DNA of 64,000 bases, taken from positions 62,001 to 126,000 of the forward strand of contig CAMJPL010000005.1 of NCBI GenBank assembly GCA_946407735.1. Direction: 5' to 3'. The notes beneath the pieces were generated by a model that was given only the letters and a program-made list of their open reading frames with translations, was not told where the DNA came from and did no database searches. The stretch is from an uncultured Clostridia bacterium (GTDB taxonomy: Bacteria > Bacillota > Clostridia > Oscillospirales > CAG-272). Below are positions 1 to 7,624 of the stretch, piece by piece. Within the stretch, counting starts at the first letter, position 1. Each line of letters begins with the position of its first letter. The translations under genes and the position numbers were made by a program.

Positions 1-913
1 ACGCCGCGTCGGGGTCCTCGTCGCCGGTGTCGCATGCCTTCCTGACCCTCTCGGCGACGTCCTCGAGTTCATAGACGTACGATCTCAGCTTTTCGGCGTC
101 GGCCGAAGCGTCGGGCAGAGCGTCCGACAGCTCGTCGAGAGAATCGGCGGCGTCGGAGATGAGATCCCTCGCCGAAACGGCTCCCTCTCCGCCCCAGAGC
201 GCCCGCCATACGCGGGACGAGTGCTTTTTCAGCTTCTCAAGGTCCCTTATCTTCTTTTCCTCGGCCCGGAGCTTTTCCTCCTCGCCGTCCTTCAGCCCCG
301 CCTCGTCTATCTCGGATATCTGATATTTCAGAGTCTCGACACGCCGTATCTTCTCCCCGGCGTCCCTTGTGAGCGACGATATCCCGTGCTTGAGCTCGGC
401 GGCGCGGCGGTAATACCCGCCGTATTCCTCAAGGAGCCTTTCGCTCTCCGGCATTGCCCAGCTGTCGAGCAGATTTATATGCGCGCTTTCGTCGAGCAGC
501 TTCTGGCTGTCATGCTGCCCGTGAATATTTATAAGCAGAGCGGCGCACTCGCGCATGAGCGATACCGGCACCGCCCGGCCGTTTATCCTCGCCTGCGACG
601 AGAACCTGTCGCCTGATTCGATGTCGCGCTGCAGGCAGATCGAGCCGTCCTCGTCCGGCGTAATGCCGAGCTGAGAAAGCCCTTCGAGAGCCTCTTTCCC
701 GATATCGCCGAAAAAACCGCTCACCATGGCGCGGCTCTCGCCGGCGCGGATCATGTCCCTGTCGGGACGCCTGCCCATCAGGAGCCCGATCGATCCGATG
801 ATGACCGATTTTCCGGCTCCCGTCTCGCCGGTGAGGACGGTAAAGCCGGGCCCGAAGCCGATATCGACGCTTCGGGCGACGGCTATATTTTCGATATGAA
901 GCGATAACAGCAT
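1..913 (-). CDS. recN: DNA repair protein RecN (partial, 3' end outside window)
   Basis: SMC-like ATPase that acts early in double-strand-break repair in the cytoplasm. The frame opens with ATG at 913 and stays open to base 1, so only the N-terminal ~304 residues are seen. The start reads MLLSLHIENIAVARSV, followed by a Walker A P-loop (GETGAGKS, about residues 30-37), the R-loop region and the Q-loop-like INIHGQHDS near residue 157, after which the coiled-coil arm begins (Lys/Glu-rich). This order is diagnostic for RecN. It is the last gene seen of the nusB-xseA-xseB-ispA-tlyA-nadK-argR-recN string, and argR-recN adjacency is common in Firmicutes. Nothing odd is visible in the part present. 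Confidence 0.95.
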   Translation of the reverse strand, partial: MLLSLHIENIAVARSVDIGFGPGFTVLTGETGAGKSVIIGSIGLLMGRRPDRDMIRAGESRAMVSGFFGDIGKEALEGLSQLGITPDEDGSICLQRDIESGDRFSSQARINGRAVPVSLMRECAALLINIHGQHDSQKLLDESAHINLLDSWAMPESERLLEEYGGYYRRAAELKHGISSLTRDAGEKIRRVETLKYQISEIDEAGLKDGEEEKLRAEEKKIRDLEKLKKHSSRVWRALWGGEGAVSARDLISDAADSLDELSDALPDASADAEKLRSYVYELEDVAERVRKACDTGDEDPDAA

Positions 914-938
914 GACGCGCTCCAGTGCCCGGGCGTGA

Positions 939-1397
939 TCAGCCCTGCCCTACGGCGTAAAGTGATTCTATCGCCGTCACGACCGATTCGGCCGCGGCGG
1001 CTGTTTTGGCTACGATGAGTATCGTGTCGTCGCCGGCTATCGTTCCGACAAGCCCCCCGAGCTCGATGTTGTCGAAGGCCGAGCCGGCGGCCTGAGCCAT
1101 TCCGGGGTAGGTCCTGACAACGACGAGATTACCCGCCGCCTCGGCTTTCAGGACCGCCTCGGCTATTATCTTGCGGTATTTCTCGTCGCTCGCGGCGGAG
1201 GACTGAGGGAGCGCGTAGCGGTAGCTCCCCCTGCCGTCGGACGCCTTTGTGAGCCCCAGATCCCGTATGTCGCGGGAGACGGTCGCCTGCGTGACGTCGT
1301 AGCCGGCCTCCATGAGCTCCTTCTGAAGCTCCTCCTGGGTCTCGATCTCCCTCGAGGAGATCAGCTGGATGATCATCTTCTGTCTGTCGCTTTTCAC
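939..1397 (-). CDS. argR: Arginine repressor ArgR
   Basis: Arginine-responsive transcriptional repressor (winged-helix N-terminal domain, C-terminal hexamerisation and arginine-binding domain). The N-terminal part has the ArgR pattern MIIQLISSREIETQEELQKE and SRDIRDLGL (DNA-recognition helix). The C-terminal part has GTIAGDDTILIV, the conserved arginine-binding segment. I chose the GTG at 1397 because it has AGGAG 9 bases upstream and gives 152 residues, the normal family length; an ATG at 1418 would overlap that ribosome site. A longer in-frame extension upstream runs into nadK and looks spurious. It sits between nadK and recN in one operon. Its targets are not visible in this window. Confidence 0.95.
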   Translation of the reverse strand: MKSDRQKMIIQLISSREIETQEELQKELMEAGYDVTQATVSRDIRDLGLTKASDGRGSYRYALPQSSAASDEKYRKIIAEAVLKAEAAGNLVVVRTYPGMAQAAGSAFDNIELGGLVGTIAGDDTILIVAKTAAAAESVVTAIESLYAVGQG

Positions 1398-1441
1398 TTT
1401 AAAAGTCTCCTGTAACATATACCCTTTCAGCCCCGCCCGCC

Positions 1442-2272
1442 TCAGTCGGACAGCTTTTCGCTCATGACTCCGTAAAATCCCCTGCGGTTCATGCGTATGA
1501 ACGACGTCGTTATCCCGGCGCGCGTGACCGACGCCTCGGCTCCGCGCGGCAGCGAGACGCTCTCGATGCCGTCGACGGTAAGATAAAGATCGCCGTACCC
1601 GGACTCGCCGCCGGTCCTCGGCTGATAGGCGTTGACAGCCCTCAGGACCATATCCGGGGAAAAGATCAGGGGCTTCGCCCCGAGTGTGTGCGGACATATC
1701 GGCGTCACTATGACGCAGTCGAGACGCGGATCGACGACCGGTCCTCCGGCAGACAGCGAATACGCCGTGCTGCCCGTCGGCGTCGCCGCGATAAGACCGT
1801 CCGCGTGATAGCGGCTCACCTTCTCCGAGCCGCAGTACAGCTCGATCTCCGCCATGCGCGACAGCACGCCGTGAGATATGACGGCGTCGTTCAGCGCGAG
1901 ATAGCTCCTGCCGGCCACCCTGACGTCGAGCATCATGCGCCGCTCCACCGTGTACCCGCCCGAAAGATACCGCTCTATCAGTCCGATCTCGCTCTGCTCG
2001 AGCTCGGCGAGATAGCCGAGATGACCGCAGTTGACGCCGAGGATCGGTATCCTCAGCGTCGCCGCCGCTCTCGCGGCGCGCATGATCGTCCCGTCGCCTC
2101 CGATGACGACGATGAGCTCAGGATAATCGTCCTGCGCAAACGACTCCGGCATCCTCTCGAATATCCGGCTGACGCATCCGCGGCTCTCAAGCAGCTGGGC
2201 GGCTCTCTTCGCCGCCTCCATGCCGATGTCGCGCGTGGGATTGCTGACTATATGGATCTTTCTCGCGTCCAA
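1442..2272 (-). CDS. nadK: NAD kinase
   Basis: Phosphorylates NAD+ to NADP+ in the cytoplasm. The family signature GGDGT is at residues 58-62, followed by GVNCGHLGYL (79-88) and the TPTGSTAYSLSAGGPVV segment that binds NAD. Length (276 residues) fits bacterial NadK. The start is a TTG at 2272 with AGGGGCG about 9 bases upstream. It lies 25 bases after tlyA and 44 bases before the argR start in the same direction, so it is probably cotranscribed. Confidence 0.95.
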   Translation of the reverse strand: MDARKIHIVSNPTRDIGMEAAKRAAQLLESRGCVSRIFERMPESFAQDDYPELIVVIGGDGTIMRAARAAATLRIPILGVNCGHLGYLAELEQSEIGLIERYLSGGYTVERRMMLDVRVAGRSYLALNDAVISHGVLSRMAEIELYCGSEKVSRYHADGLIAATPTGSTAYSLSAGGPVVDPRLDCVIVTPICPHTLGAKPLIFSPDMVLRAVNAYQPRTGGESGYGDLYLTVDGIESVSLPRGAEASVTRAGITTSFIRMNRRGFYGVMSEKLSD

Positions 2273-2297
2273 CGGCAGATCGCCCCTTTCGTATCTC

Positions 2298-3038
2298 TCA
2301 GACGCTTCTGAACAGCGCCGTATATTCTATATTGCCGTCCCCGCCCCGTATCGGCGACTCGACGGCGTCCATCATCATAAGACCCTCGAGCGCGGCCGCC
2401 TGACGGCATTTCTCAATCGCCGCGCTCCTGACCCTTCCGTCGCGGACGACGCCGTTCTTGCCGAGGGCCTGCCTGCCGCACTCGAACTGCGGCTTTATAA
2501 GCGATATCAGCGCCCCGCCGCGCGAGAGCACCGACCGGACGTTCGGATATATGAGCGTCTGCGATATGAAGGAGACGTCCATGGTGACTATCGGATGCGC
2601 TCCCCCGACGTCCTCCGGTGAGAGACGCCTCGCGTTGAAATTCTCGATCACGATCACACGCTCGTCGGCTCTGAGGCGCGGCACGAGCTGTCCCGATCCG
2701 CAGTCGACGGCGTACACCGCCTCCGCCCCGTAGGTGAGAAGACAGTCGGTGAAGCCTCCCGTCGACGCGCCGATGTCGACGCAGACGGCGCCCTTGATCT
2801 CGCCGGCGAGATCGAAGCGCTCTATCGCGCTTTCGAGCTTCAGCCCGCCCCTGCTCGCGTAGAGGCAGACTCCGGCGCCGATCCTGACGTCGTGCTCCTT
2901 TTCGTCATCTATCGGCTTTGAAGGCTTTTTCACGACCTCGCCGTCGATCGTGACGGCGCCCTCGGCTATCGCGGCTCTCGCCCTCTCGCGGCTGGAGAAC
3001 CATCCCGATCTCGACAGGTAAACGTCGGCTCTTTCCAT
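2298..3038 (-). CDS. tlyA: TlyA-family rRNA 2'-O-methyltransferase
   Basis: S4 RNA-binding domain (residues 1-60, with SREARA-like SSRERARAAI and VTIDGEVVKKPSKPI) followed by an FtsJ/RrmJ-type Rossmann methyltransferase. The SAM-binding motif VDIGASTGGFTDCLL starts near residue 87, the SRGGLKLE segment is at 62-69, and LIKPQFE follows near residue 180. TlyA enzymes 2'-O-methylate cytidines in 16S and/or 23S rRNA; the name as a haemolysin is historical. In many Firmicutes dxs precedes tlyA here, but in this operon a DUF212 gene occupies that place. Confidence 0.93.
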   Translation of the reverse strand: MERADVYLSRSGWFSSRERARAAIAEGAVTIDGEVVKKPSKPIDDEKEHDVRIGAGVCLYASRGGLKLESAIERFDLAGEIKGAVCVDIGASTGGFTDCLLTYGAEAVYAVDCGSGQLVPRLRADERVIVIENFNARRLSPEDVGGAHPIVTMDVSFISQTLIYPNVRSVLSRGGALISLIKPQFECGRQALGKNGVVRDGRVRSAAIEKCRQAAALEGLMMMDAVESPIRGGDGNIEYTALFRSV

Positions 3039-3053
3039 GACTTGAAGGACGAT

Positions 3054-3530
3054 TCAGGAGATGAACATGCCGACGATGAACGGCATGATTATGCCGAGCA
3101 GAGCGCCGCCGAGCACCTCGAGCGGAGAGTGGCCGACGAGCTCCTTGAGATCCTTGTACTCCTCCGAGTTTTCTATCTCGGGGTTGTGAAGGACAAGATC
3201 GTTTATGATCTTTGCGATATCACCGGTCTCGCGCCTGACTCCGGCGGCGTCGTACATCGTGATGAATGCGAATATTGCGGCGATGGCGAACAGCGGGGAG
3301 CTGAATCCCTGCGTAAGGCCAAGGGATATTGCGAGAGACGTGACGGTCGCCGAATGCGAGCTCGGCATCCCGCCGCTCGACCAGACGACCTTCCAGTTGA
3401 ATTTGCGGTATTTTATGAAGTTGATCAGCACCTTCAGCACCTGCGCGATCATCCAGCTGAGCGCGGCGCAGATGAGAGGGTAGTTGCGTATTATGTCGGC
3501 GAAGCTGTCGACGGCAGTTACAGTATGCAA
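3054..3530 (-). CDS. Divergent PAP2-family (DUF212) membrane protein
   Basis: Integral membrane protein of 158 residues from the divergent PAP2 (DUF212, YuiD-like) family. Visible are several hydrophobic helices, the GGMPSSHSATVTSL motif near residues 53-66 that carries the family His, and LVGHSPLEVLGGALLG near the C-terminus with the second conserved His. These resemble phosphatidic-acid-phosphatase motifs, but no biochemical role is established for the family. The start chosen is TTG at 3530 with GAGG 8 bases upstream. It lies between ispA and tlyA, the position where dxs is often found, so a link to isoprenoid or lipid phosphate metabolism is possible but only inferred. Confidence 0.88.
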   Translation of the reverse strand: MHTVTAVDSFADIIRNYPLICAALSWMIAQVLKVLINFIKYRKFNWKVVWSSGGMPSSHSATVTSLAISLGLTQGFSSPLFAIAAIFAFITMYDAAGVRRETGDIAKIINDLVLHNPEIENSEEYKDLKELVGHSPLEVLGGALLGIIMPFIVGMFIS

Positions 3531-3564
3531 AGGATATGCCTCAGGAATTTCATTGTTCTGCAGG

Positions 3565-4470
3565 TCATTTTCTGCGTTTGAGAAGCGAGACGGCGAGCGC
3601 GGAGAGCGCCCCGCCGGAGTCTATGCCGGACACGGCCTTTACCGCCCGATCCGTAAGCGCGGCGGCGTATCCCGCCGCCTCATCCGGCGTCATATACGTC
3701 ATGAAGGTGGTCTTTCCGGCCCTTGCGTCGTCTCCGACCGGCTTTCCGAGCTCGGCGGCGTCGCCCGTCACGTCGAGGATGTCGTCGATTATCTGGAAGG
3801 CCCGCCCGATGCCGAAGGCGTATTCCTCGGCGGCGGACATGATATTTTCGTCGAGGCGCTTTCCGGCGGCGATCACGCCGAAGCGGGCGGCGCACTCGAT
3901 AAGGCAGCCGGTCTTGAGCTTCTGCGTGAGCTCGAGCTCGTCGAAAGAAAGCCTTCTCTTTTCCGATTCGAGATCGAGCTGCTGTCCTCCGCACATGCCG
4001 TCGCCTCCGGCGGCCTTCGCGAGGGCCGACACGGCGGCGAGAGAATCCTCCGGCGGAAGAGCTTTGCCCGACGCCGTCACCTCGAAGGCCATCGCCTGCA
4101 GCGCGTCTCCGGCGAGCATGGCTCCCGAATAGCCGTAGACGATATGGCAGGTGGGACGGCCCCGCCTGAGATCGTCGTTGTCCATGCAGGGCAGATCGTC
4201 GTGTATCAGCGAATATGTGTGCATCAGCTCGATGCCGCAGGCGAGCGGCAGGGCCGCCTCGTCTCTCCCGCCGAGAGCCCGGCAGAATTCGAGCGTCAAA
4301 AACGGCCTGATCCTCTTCCCGCCGCCGAGGACGGAATAGAGCATCGCCTCTCTCAGCAGAGGATAGCCGCTCTCCGACACCGAAAGGCGGGATGAGAGCT
4401 GATTCTCAAGCTCGGCCGAGACCAGCCCGGCGTCGAGCCTCATAAGCTCATTCAGTCGTTCTTCTGTCAT
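3565..4470 (-). CDS. ispA: Polyprenyl (farnesyl/geranylgeranyl) diphosphate synthase
   Basis: Short-chain trans-prenyltransferase that condenses IPP with DMAPP/GPP to give farnesyl or geranylgeranyl diphosphate. The first Asp-rich motif HDDLPCMDND starts near residue 90, preceded by GGGKRIRP (IPP binding), and the second Asp-rich motif QIIDDILD is near residue 235. GLDENI-like and TFMTYM segments also match. The length of about 301 residues is typical. ATG at 4470 is chosen; a GTG one codon upstream (4473) is also possible. It overlaps the 3' end of xseB, so translation may be coupled. Confidence 0.95.
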   Translation of the reverse strand: MTEERLNELMRLDAGLVSAELENQLSSRLSVSESGYPLLREAMLYSVLGGGKRIRPFLTLEFCRALGGRDEAALPLACGIELMHTYSLIHDDLPCMDNDDLRRGRPTCHIVYGYSGAMLAGDALQAMAFEVTASGKALPPEDSLAAVSALAKAAGGDGMCGGQQLDLESEKRRLSFDELELTQKLKTGCLIECAARFGVIAAGKRLDENIMSAAEEYAFGIGRAFQIIDDILDVTGDAAELGKPVGDDARAGKTTFMTYMTPDEAAGYAAALTDRAVKAVSGIDSGGALSALAVSLLKRRK

Positions 4471-4705
4471 CACCCGGCGATATATCCTTCTCCGCCATGC
4501 CGTCGGCGGTCCTCTGCAGCAGCTTTATCTTCATCTCGGCGTTTTCGAGCAGCTTCTCGCAGCCGTTTATGAGGGAGACTCCCTCCTCGTACAGCTTGAG
4601 CGACTCGGCGAGCGGCAGACTCCCCGACTCGAGGGAGCGCACTATCTCGTCGAGCCTCGCCATCGAGCGCTCGAAATCCGGGGCTTTTATCTGACTGTCA
4701 GGCAT
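4448..4705 (-). CDS. xseB: Exodeoxyribonuclease VII small subunit
   Basis: 85-residue small helical subunit of ExoVII, which degrades single-stranded DNA to acid-soluble oligonucleotides with the large subunit. The pattern FERSMARLDEIVRSLESGSL followed by LAESLKLYEEGVSLI is the classic XseB signature (positions about 11-47). It overlaps xseA by 8 bases and ispA by about 23, which fits a coupled operon. Confidence 0.95.
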   Translation of the reverse strand: MPDSQIKAPDFERSMARLDEIVRSLESGSLPLAESLKLYEEGVSLINGCEKLLENAEMKIKLLQRTADGMAEKDISPGDDRRTTE

Positions 4706-6050
4706 CTTTTTCTCCGTTTATGGCGCTTTGCTCATTCATTATGATTTCCGAAGCCACGGCCTCGATCCTGCCGTCGCTCATGCGTACCGATATCGCGTCT
4801 CCGGGCGATATCCCCGAGGCCGATTTGACGGCCGATCCGTCCTTCGTTACGAGACCGTAGCCCCTCGAGAGGATCTTGAGCGGAGACAGCGCGTCGAGAC
4901 GCCCGGCGGAGCTGTCGAGCCTCGCCCTGTATCCGTTCATCTGAGCCGACAAAGCGGCGTCAAGGCGTTCCCTGCCGCGGTCGAGCAGCTGTATCCTGTC
5001 GCTCACCATGCTCATCGGCTGGGAAAAGACGCGTCTCGACGCGTAGTTTTCGAGCGACAGACGCCGTCTCATGACGGCCTTGCCGACGCTCTCGTCGAGG
5101 CGCTTCCTGAAAGATCTCAGCGACTCTCTCATCGCGGCCGAGTCGGGAACGGCGATCTCGGCGGCAGCCGACGGGGTCGGGGCCCTCACGTCGGCGGCGA
5201 AGTCCGATATCGTGAAGTCTATCTCATGCCCGACCGCCGATATTATCGGCGTCCCGCATCCGGCTATGACCCTCGCGAGCCCCTCGTCGTTGAAGCACCA
5301 GAGGTCCTCGATGCTGCCGCCTCCGCGGCCGATTATTATGAGATCGACGTCGGGGCGCGAGTCGAAATACCTTATCCCGCTCGATATCTGCCCCGGGGCG
5401 TCGCCGCCCTGAACGGCGGCGGGATAGATCAGAAGCTCGGTGTTCGGGCTGCGGCGGCGCATGACGTTCATCATGTCGCGTATCGCCGCCCCGGTGGGGG
5501 AGGTCACTATGCCGATCTTTTTCGGGAAGCGCGGCAGCTTCTTTTTAAGCTGCGGGCGGAAAAGCCCCTCGGCCTCCAGCTTCTTTTTCAGCGCCTCGAA
5601 CGCCTCATAAAGCTCGCCGACTCCGAGCCGGTGCATCGAGTCGCATATCAGCTGATGGTAGCCGAACGGCACATACATCTCGAGCGCCGCGTGGACGGCG
5701 ACCTTCATGCCGTCCTTCGGATCGAAGGACAGGCGCTGCGCGGCTCCCTTCCACATGACGGCCTTTATGACGCTGCCGCCGTCCTTCAATGTAAAATAGA
5801 TATGACCGCTCTTGTTCGGGCGGAGGTTCGATATCTCGCCCCATACGCTGACGGACGCCAGCTGCGGGCTGCACTCGATGATGTTTTTTATATATGTGTT
5901 GATTTCGGTGACGGTAAAACCGGGAGACGCCGCCTTTTCGTCGGATGATCCTGATATCTCGGCTTCCGCCGCGTCCTCTTCCTCTTCGTCCTCGTACTCG
6001 GCGCCGTAATACCCGCGCTCGCCGGCGCTCATCACGCGCTCATCGGCCAT
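4698..6050 (-). CDS. xseA: Exodeoxyribonuclease VII large subunit
   Basis: Catalytic large subunit of ExoVII. After an N-terminal OB-fold (FTVTEINTYIKNII, residues ~45-58, then VSVWGEISNLRPNKSGHIYF), the catalytic region shows PKKIGIVTSPTGAAIRDM and IIIGRGGGSIEDLWCFNDE, followed by AVGHEIDFTI, and then a long helical C-terminal region. An unusual acidic tail of about 40 residues (runs of D and E) precedes the OB-fold. The ATG at 6050 has GAGG at good spacing and overlaps the previous stop by 11 bases, so the tail is probably translated. Confidence 0.95.
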   Translation of the reverse strand: MADERVMSAGERGYYGAEYEDEEEEDAAEAEISGSSDEKAASPGFTVTEINTYIKNIIECSPQLASVSVWGEISNLRPNKSGHIYFTLKDGGSVIKAVMWKGAAQRLSFDPKDGMKVAVHAALEMYVPFGYHQLICDSMHRLGVGELYEAFEALKKKLEAEGLFRPQLKKKLPRFPKKIGIVTSPTGAAIRDMMNVMRRRSPNTELLIYPAAVQGGDAPGQISSGIRYFDSRPDVDLIIIGRGGGSIEDLWCFNDEGLARVIAGCGTPIISAVGHEIDFTISDFAADVRAPTPSAAAEIAVPDSAAMRESLRSFRKRLDESVGKAVMRRRLSLENYASRRVFSQPMSMVSDRIQLLDRGRERLDAALSAQMNGYRARLDSSAGRLDALSPLKILSRGYGLVTKDGSAVKSASGISPGDAISVRMSDGRIEAVASEIIMNEQSAINGEKDA

Positions 6051-7020
6051 ATTCCGCCTCGTGCTTTCTCTCGGCGAGCAGGGCGACGCCTGCCGCGTTG
6101 TCGGAGGAAAACTCCGGCTGCGCGAAATATACGCCGCGATCCGCGTATTTTTTCATGAATCTCTCCCGTATGACGGAATTCGACATGACGCCGCCGGCAT
6201 AGAGAAGCGGCAGCGACGGGTACCTTTCGACGGCATTCTGCGTCATGGCGTCGAGCGTGTCGGCTATAAAATCAATGACGTAGAGCGCGATCCTGCCGTC
6301 GGGCTCGCCGTCCGCCTTCATCCTTGCCGCGATGTTCTCAAGGCCGGAAAGATTGCAGGAAAGCCCGCTGACGGATATCTTCGGCTTCGCGTGCGGCTTC
6401 TGTCCCGGACGGAGCGACGAAAGATAATCGAGAGCCAGCCTTTCCATGGCCGGACCGCATGGGAATCTGAGCCCGAGCATGACTCCGGCTCGGTCTATCG
6501 CCTGTCCGGCGTTGAGATCCGACGTGCCGCCTATAAGCTCGACCGACATGTCCCTGCCGCTCGCGAGCAGCATCTCGGTCGTGCCTCCGCTCACATGGAA
6601 GGCGATGAACCTGTCTCTGCCGAGAAGGGTGTCCTCTCCCCTCGCCGACGAATAGACGGCGGCGGAGATATGCCCGGCCTGATGCGAAAAATCGTAGACC
6701 GGGATATCGAGAGCCGCCGAAAAGGCCTTCGCGGCGGCGATCCCGACGGTAAAGCAGGGCATATACGAGCCCTTCGCGTCCCGGGGTCTCGCCGAAACGC
6801 CGACGGCGGCGCAGCCCTTAACCCCGTCCTCTTTTTTCAGTCGGTCGAGAAGATCCGGCAGGTTCGCCGTATGGGCGAAGACGGCGTCGCTCTGTCGCAG
6901 TCCGGTCACGCCTTCGGCGACTTTGAGCGGCGCCTTGAGGCTGACAATCACCCTGCCGCCCTCGGCGACAGCGACCGACGTGGTGTAATTCGATGTGTCT
7001 ATTCCGAGATAGCGCGCCAT
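6040..7020 (-). CDS. Kae1/TsaD-like (peptidase M22 family) protein, paralogue
   Basis: 326-residue ASKHA-fold protein related to TsaD/Kae1. The N-terminal phosphate-1 segment YLGIDTSNYTTSVAV, the metal-site-like pair H113 and H117 (FSHQAGH), and HVSGGTTEMLL and GQAIDRAG segments match the superfamily. It differs from canonical TsaD (for example YLGIDTSNYTTS rather than LGIETSCDET), so it is probably a paralogue rather than the t6A enzyme itself. Its place between nusB and xseA suggests a housekeeping link. The function is not established; calling it an endopeptidase would follow an outdated name. Confidence 0.85.
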   Translation of the reverse strand: MARYLGIDTSNYTTSVAVAEGGRVIVSLKAPLKVAEGVTGLRQSDAVFAHTANLPDLLDRLKKEDGVKGCAAVGVSARPRDAKGSYMPCFTVGIAAAKAFSAALDIPVYDFSHQAGHISAAVYSSARGEDTLLGRDRFIAFHVSGGTTEMLLASGRDMSVELIGGTSDLNAGQAIDRAGVMLGLRFPCGPAMERLALDYLSSLRPGQKPHAKPKISVSGLSCNLSGLENIAARMKADGEPDGRIALYVIDFIADTLDAMTQNAVERYPSLPLLYAGGVMSNSVIRERFMKKYADRGVYFAQPEFSSDNAAGVALLAERKHEAEYGR

Positions 7021-7463
7021 CAGGCTTCCGATTCCTTCTTTTCAGTCTCGGCGGGCTTTTTCCTGCCGCTTTTGACGGCTATGCTGTTGAGCACGCCGTT
7101 CACGAATTTCGGCGCCTTCTCGTCGTCGTATATCTTCGCAAGCTCAACGGCCTCGTTTATCGCCACCGGCGGCTCGACTCCGCCGAATACGATCTCGTAC
7201 GCCCCGACCCGAAGCACGGCGAGCGTCGTCTTCGACAGACGCGTCAGCTTCCAGCCGCGCAGACAGCTCTCTATAAGCGCATCGAGCTCCCCGAGCTTCT
7301 CAAGGACGCCGAAATACAGCTTTCTCACATAGTCGTCGCCCTCGATCTCAAGAGAGGCGAGCCCGTTTTCGTACATCTCGTCAAAATTACAGGCCTCCCC
7401 GTAGTGGAAGCCCGCCGCGCATACCAGCTGCACGGCCGCGTTCCTCGCGTCCCGACGCTTCAT
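7020..7463 (-). CDS. nusB: Transcription antitermination factor NusB
   Basis: 147-residue all-helical NusB, which binds boxA RNA with S10 during rRNA antitermination. Visible signatures are MKRRDARNAAVQLV at the start, LRVGAYEIVFGGVEPPVAINEAVELAKIY in two segments near residues 85-113, and APKFVNGVLNSI near 117-128. It has a short Lys/Glu-rich tail. It is the first gene of the minus-strand operon, 51 bases downstream of a strong promoter. Confidence 0.97.
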   Translation of the reverse strand: MKRRDARNAAVQLVCAAGFHYGEACNFDEMYENGLASLEIEGDDYVRKLYFGVLEKLGELDALIESCLRGWKLTRLSKTTLAVLRVGAYEIVFGGVEPPVAINEAVELAKIYDDEKAPKFVNGVLNSIAVKSGRKKPAETEKKESEA

Positions 7464-7513
7464 TTTACGCTCCGTTCGATTTCATTTCAGGCGGCGATGA
7501 GCCGCACGATAAT

Positions 7514-7542
7514 ATTATACATCATATCCGTCAACAAGTCAA
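7514..7542 (-). promoter_or_regulatory. Sigma-A-type promoter of the nusB operon
   Basis: On the minus strand TTGACT (7537-7542) is separated by exactly 17 bases from TATAAT (7514-7519). It precedes nusB and lies after the terminator of the neighbouring operon, so it probably drives the whole nusB-recN unit. Confidence 0.85.
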
Positions 7543-7573
7543 GTGAGATATTGTGTAAAGTAACACCCGCAAA

Positions 7574-7605
7574 CAAAAATCGGCGGGAGGAAGCTCCTCC
7601 CGCCG
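7574..7605 (-). terminator. Rho-independent terminator after the binding-protein operon
   Basis: 11-bp perfect GC-rich stem (arms 7581-7591 and 7595-7605) with a 3-base loop, followed on the minus strand by a run of T. It lies just after the solute-binding protein gene and before the nusB promoter. Confidence 0.9.
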
Positions 7606-7624
7606 CAATACCGTCATTGTCTTA

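Noticed and set aside
244-244. Isolated base recorded in the findings list as an empty entry
   Set aside because: It holds no observation and carries zero interest; the Ca-loop observation is given at 7625-37156.
1418-1697. Longer ArgR start upstream of 1397
   Set aside because: The extra region is the other frame of nadK and is Arg-rich; the GTG at 1397 has the ribosome site and the normal length.
4728-5948. 406-codon open frame on the plus strand opposite xseA
   Set aside because: Shadow of a GC-rich gene; Arg/Ala-rich without domains, no ribosome site.
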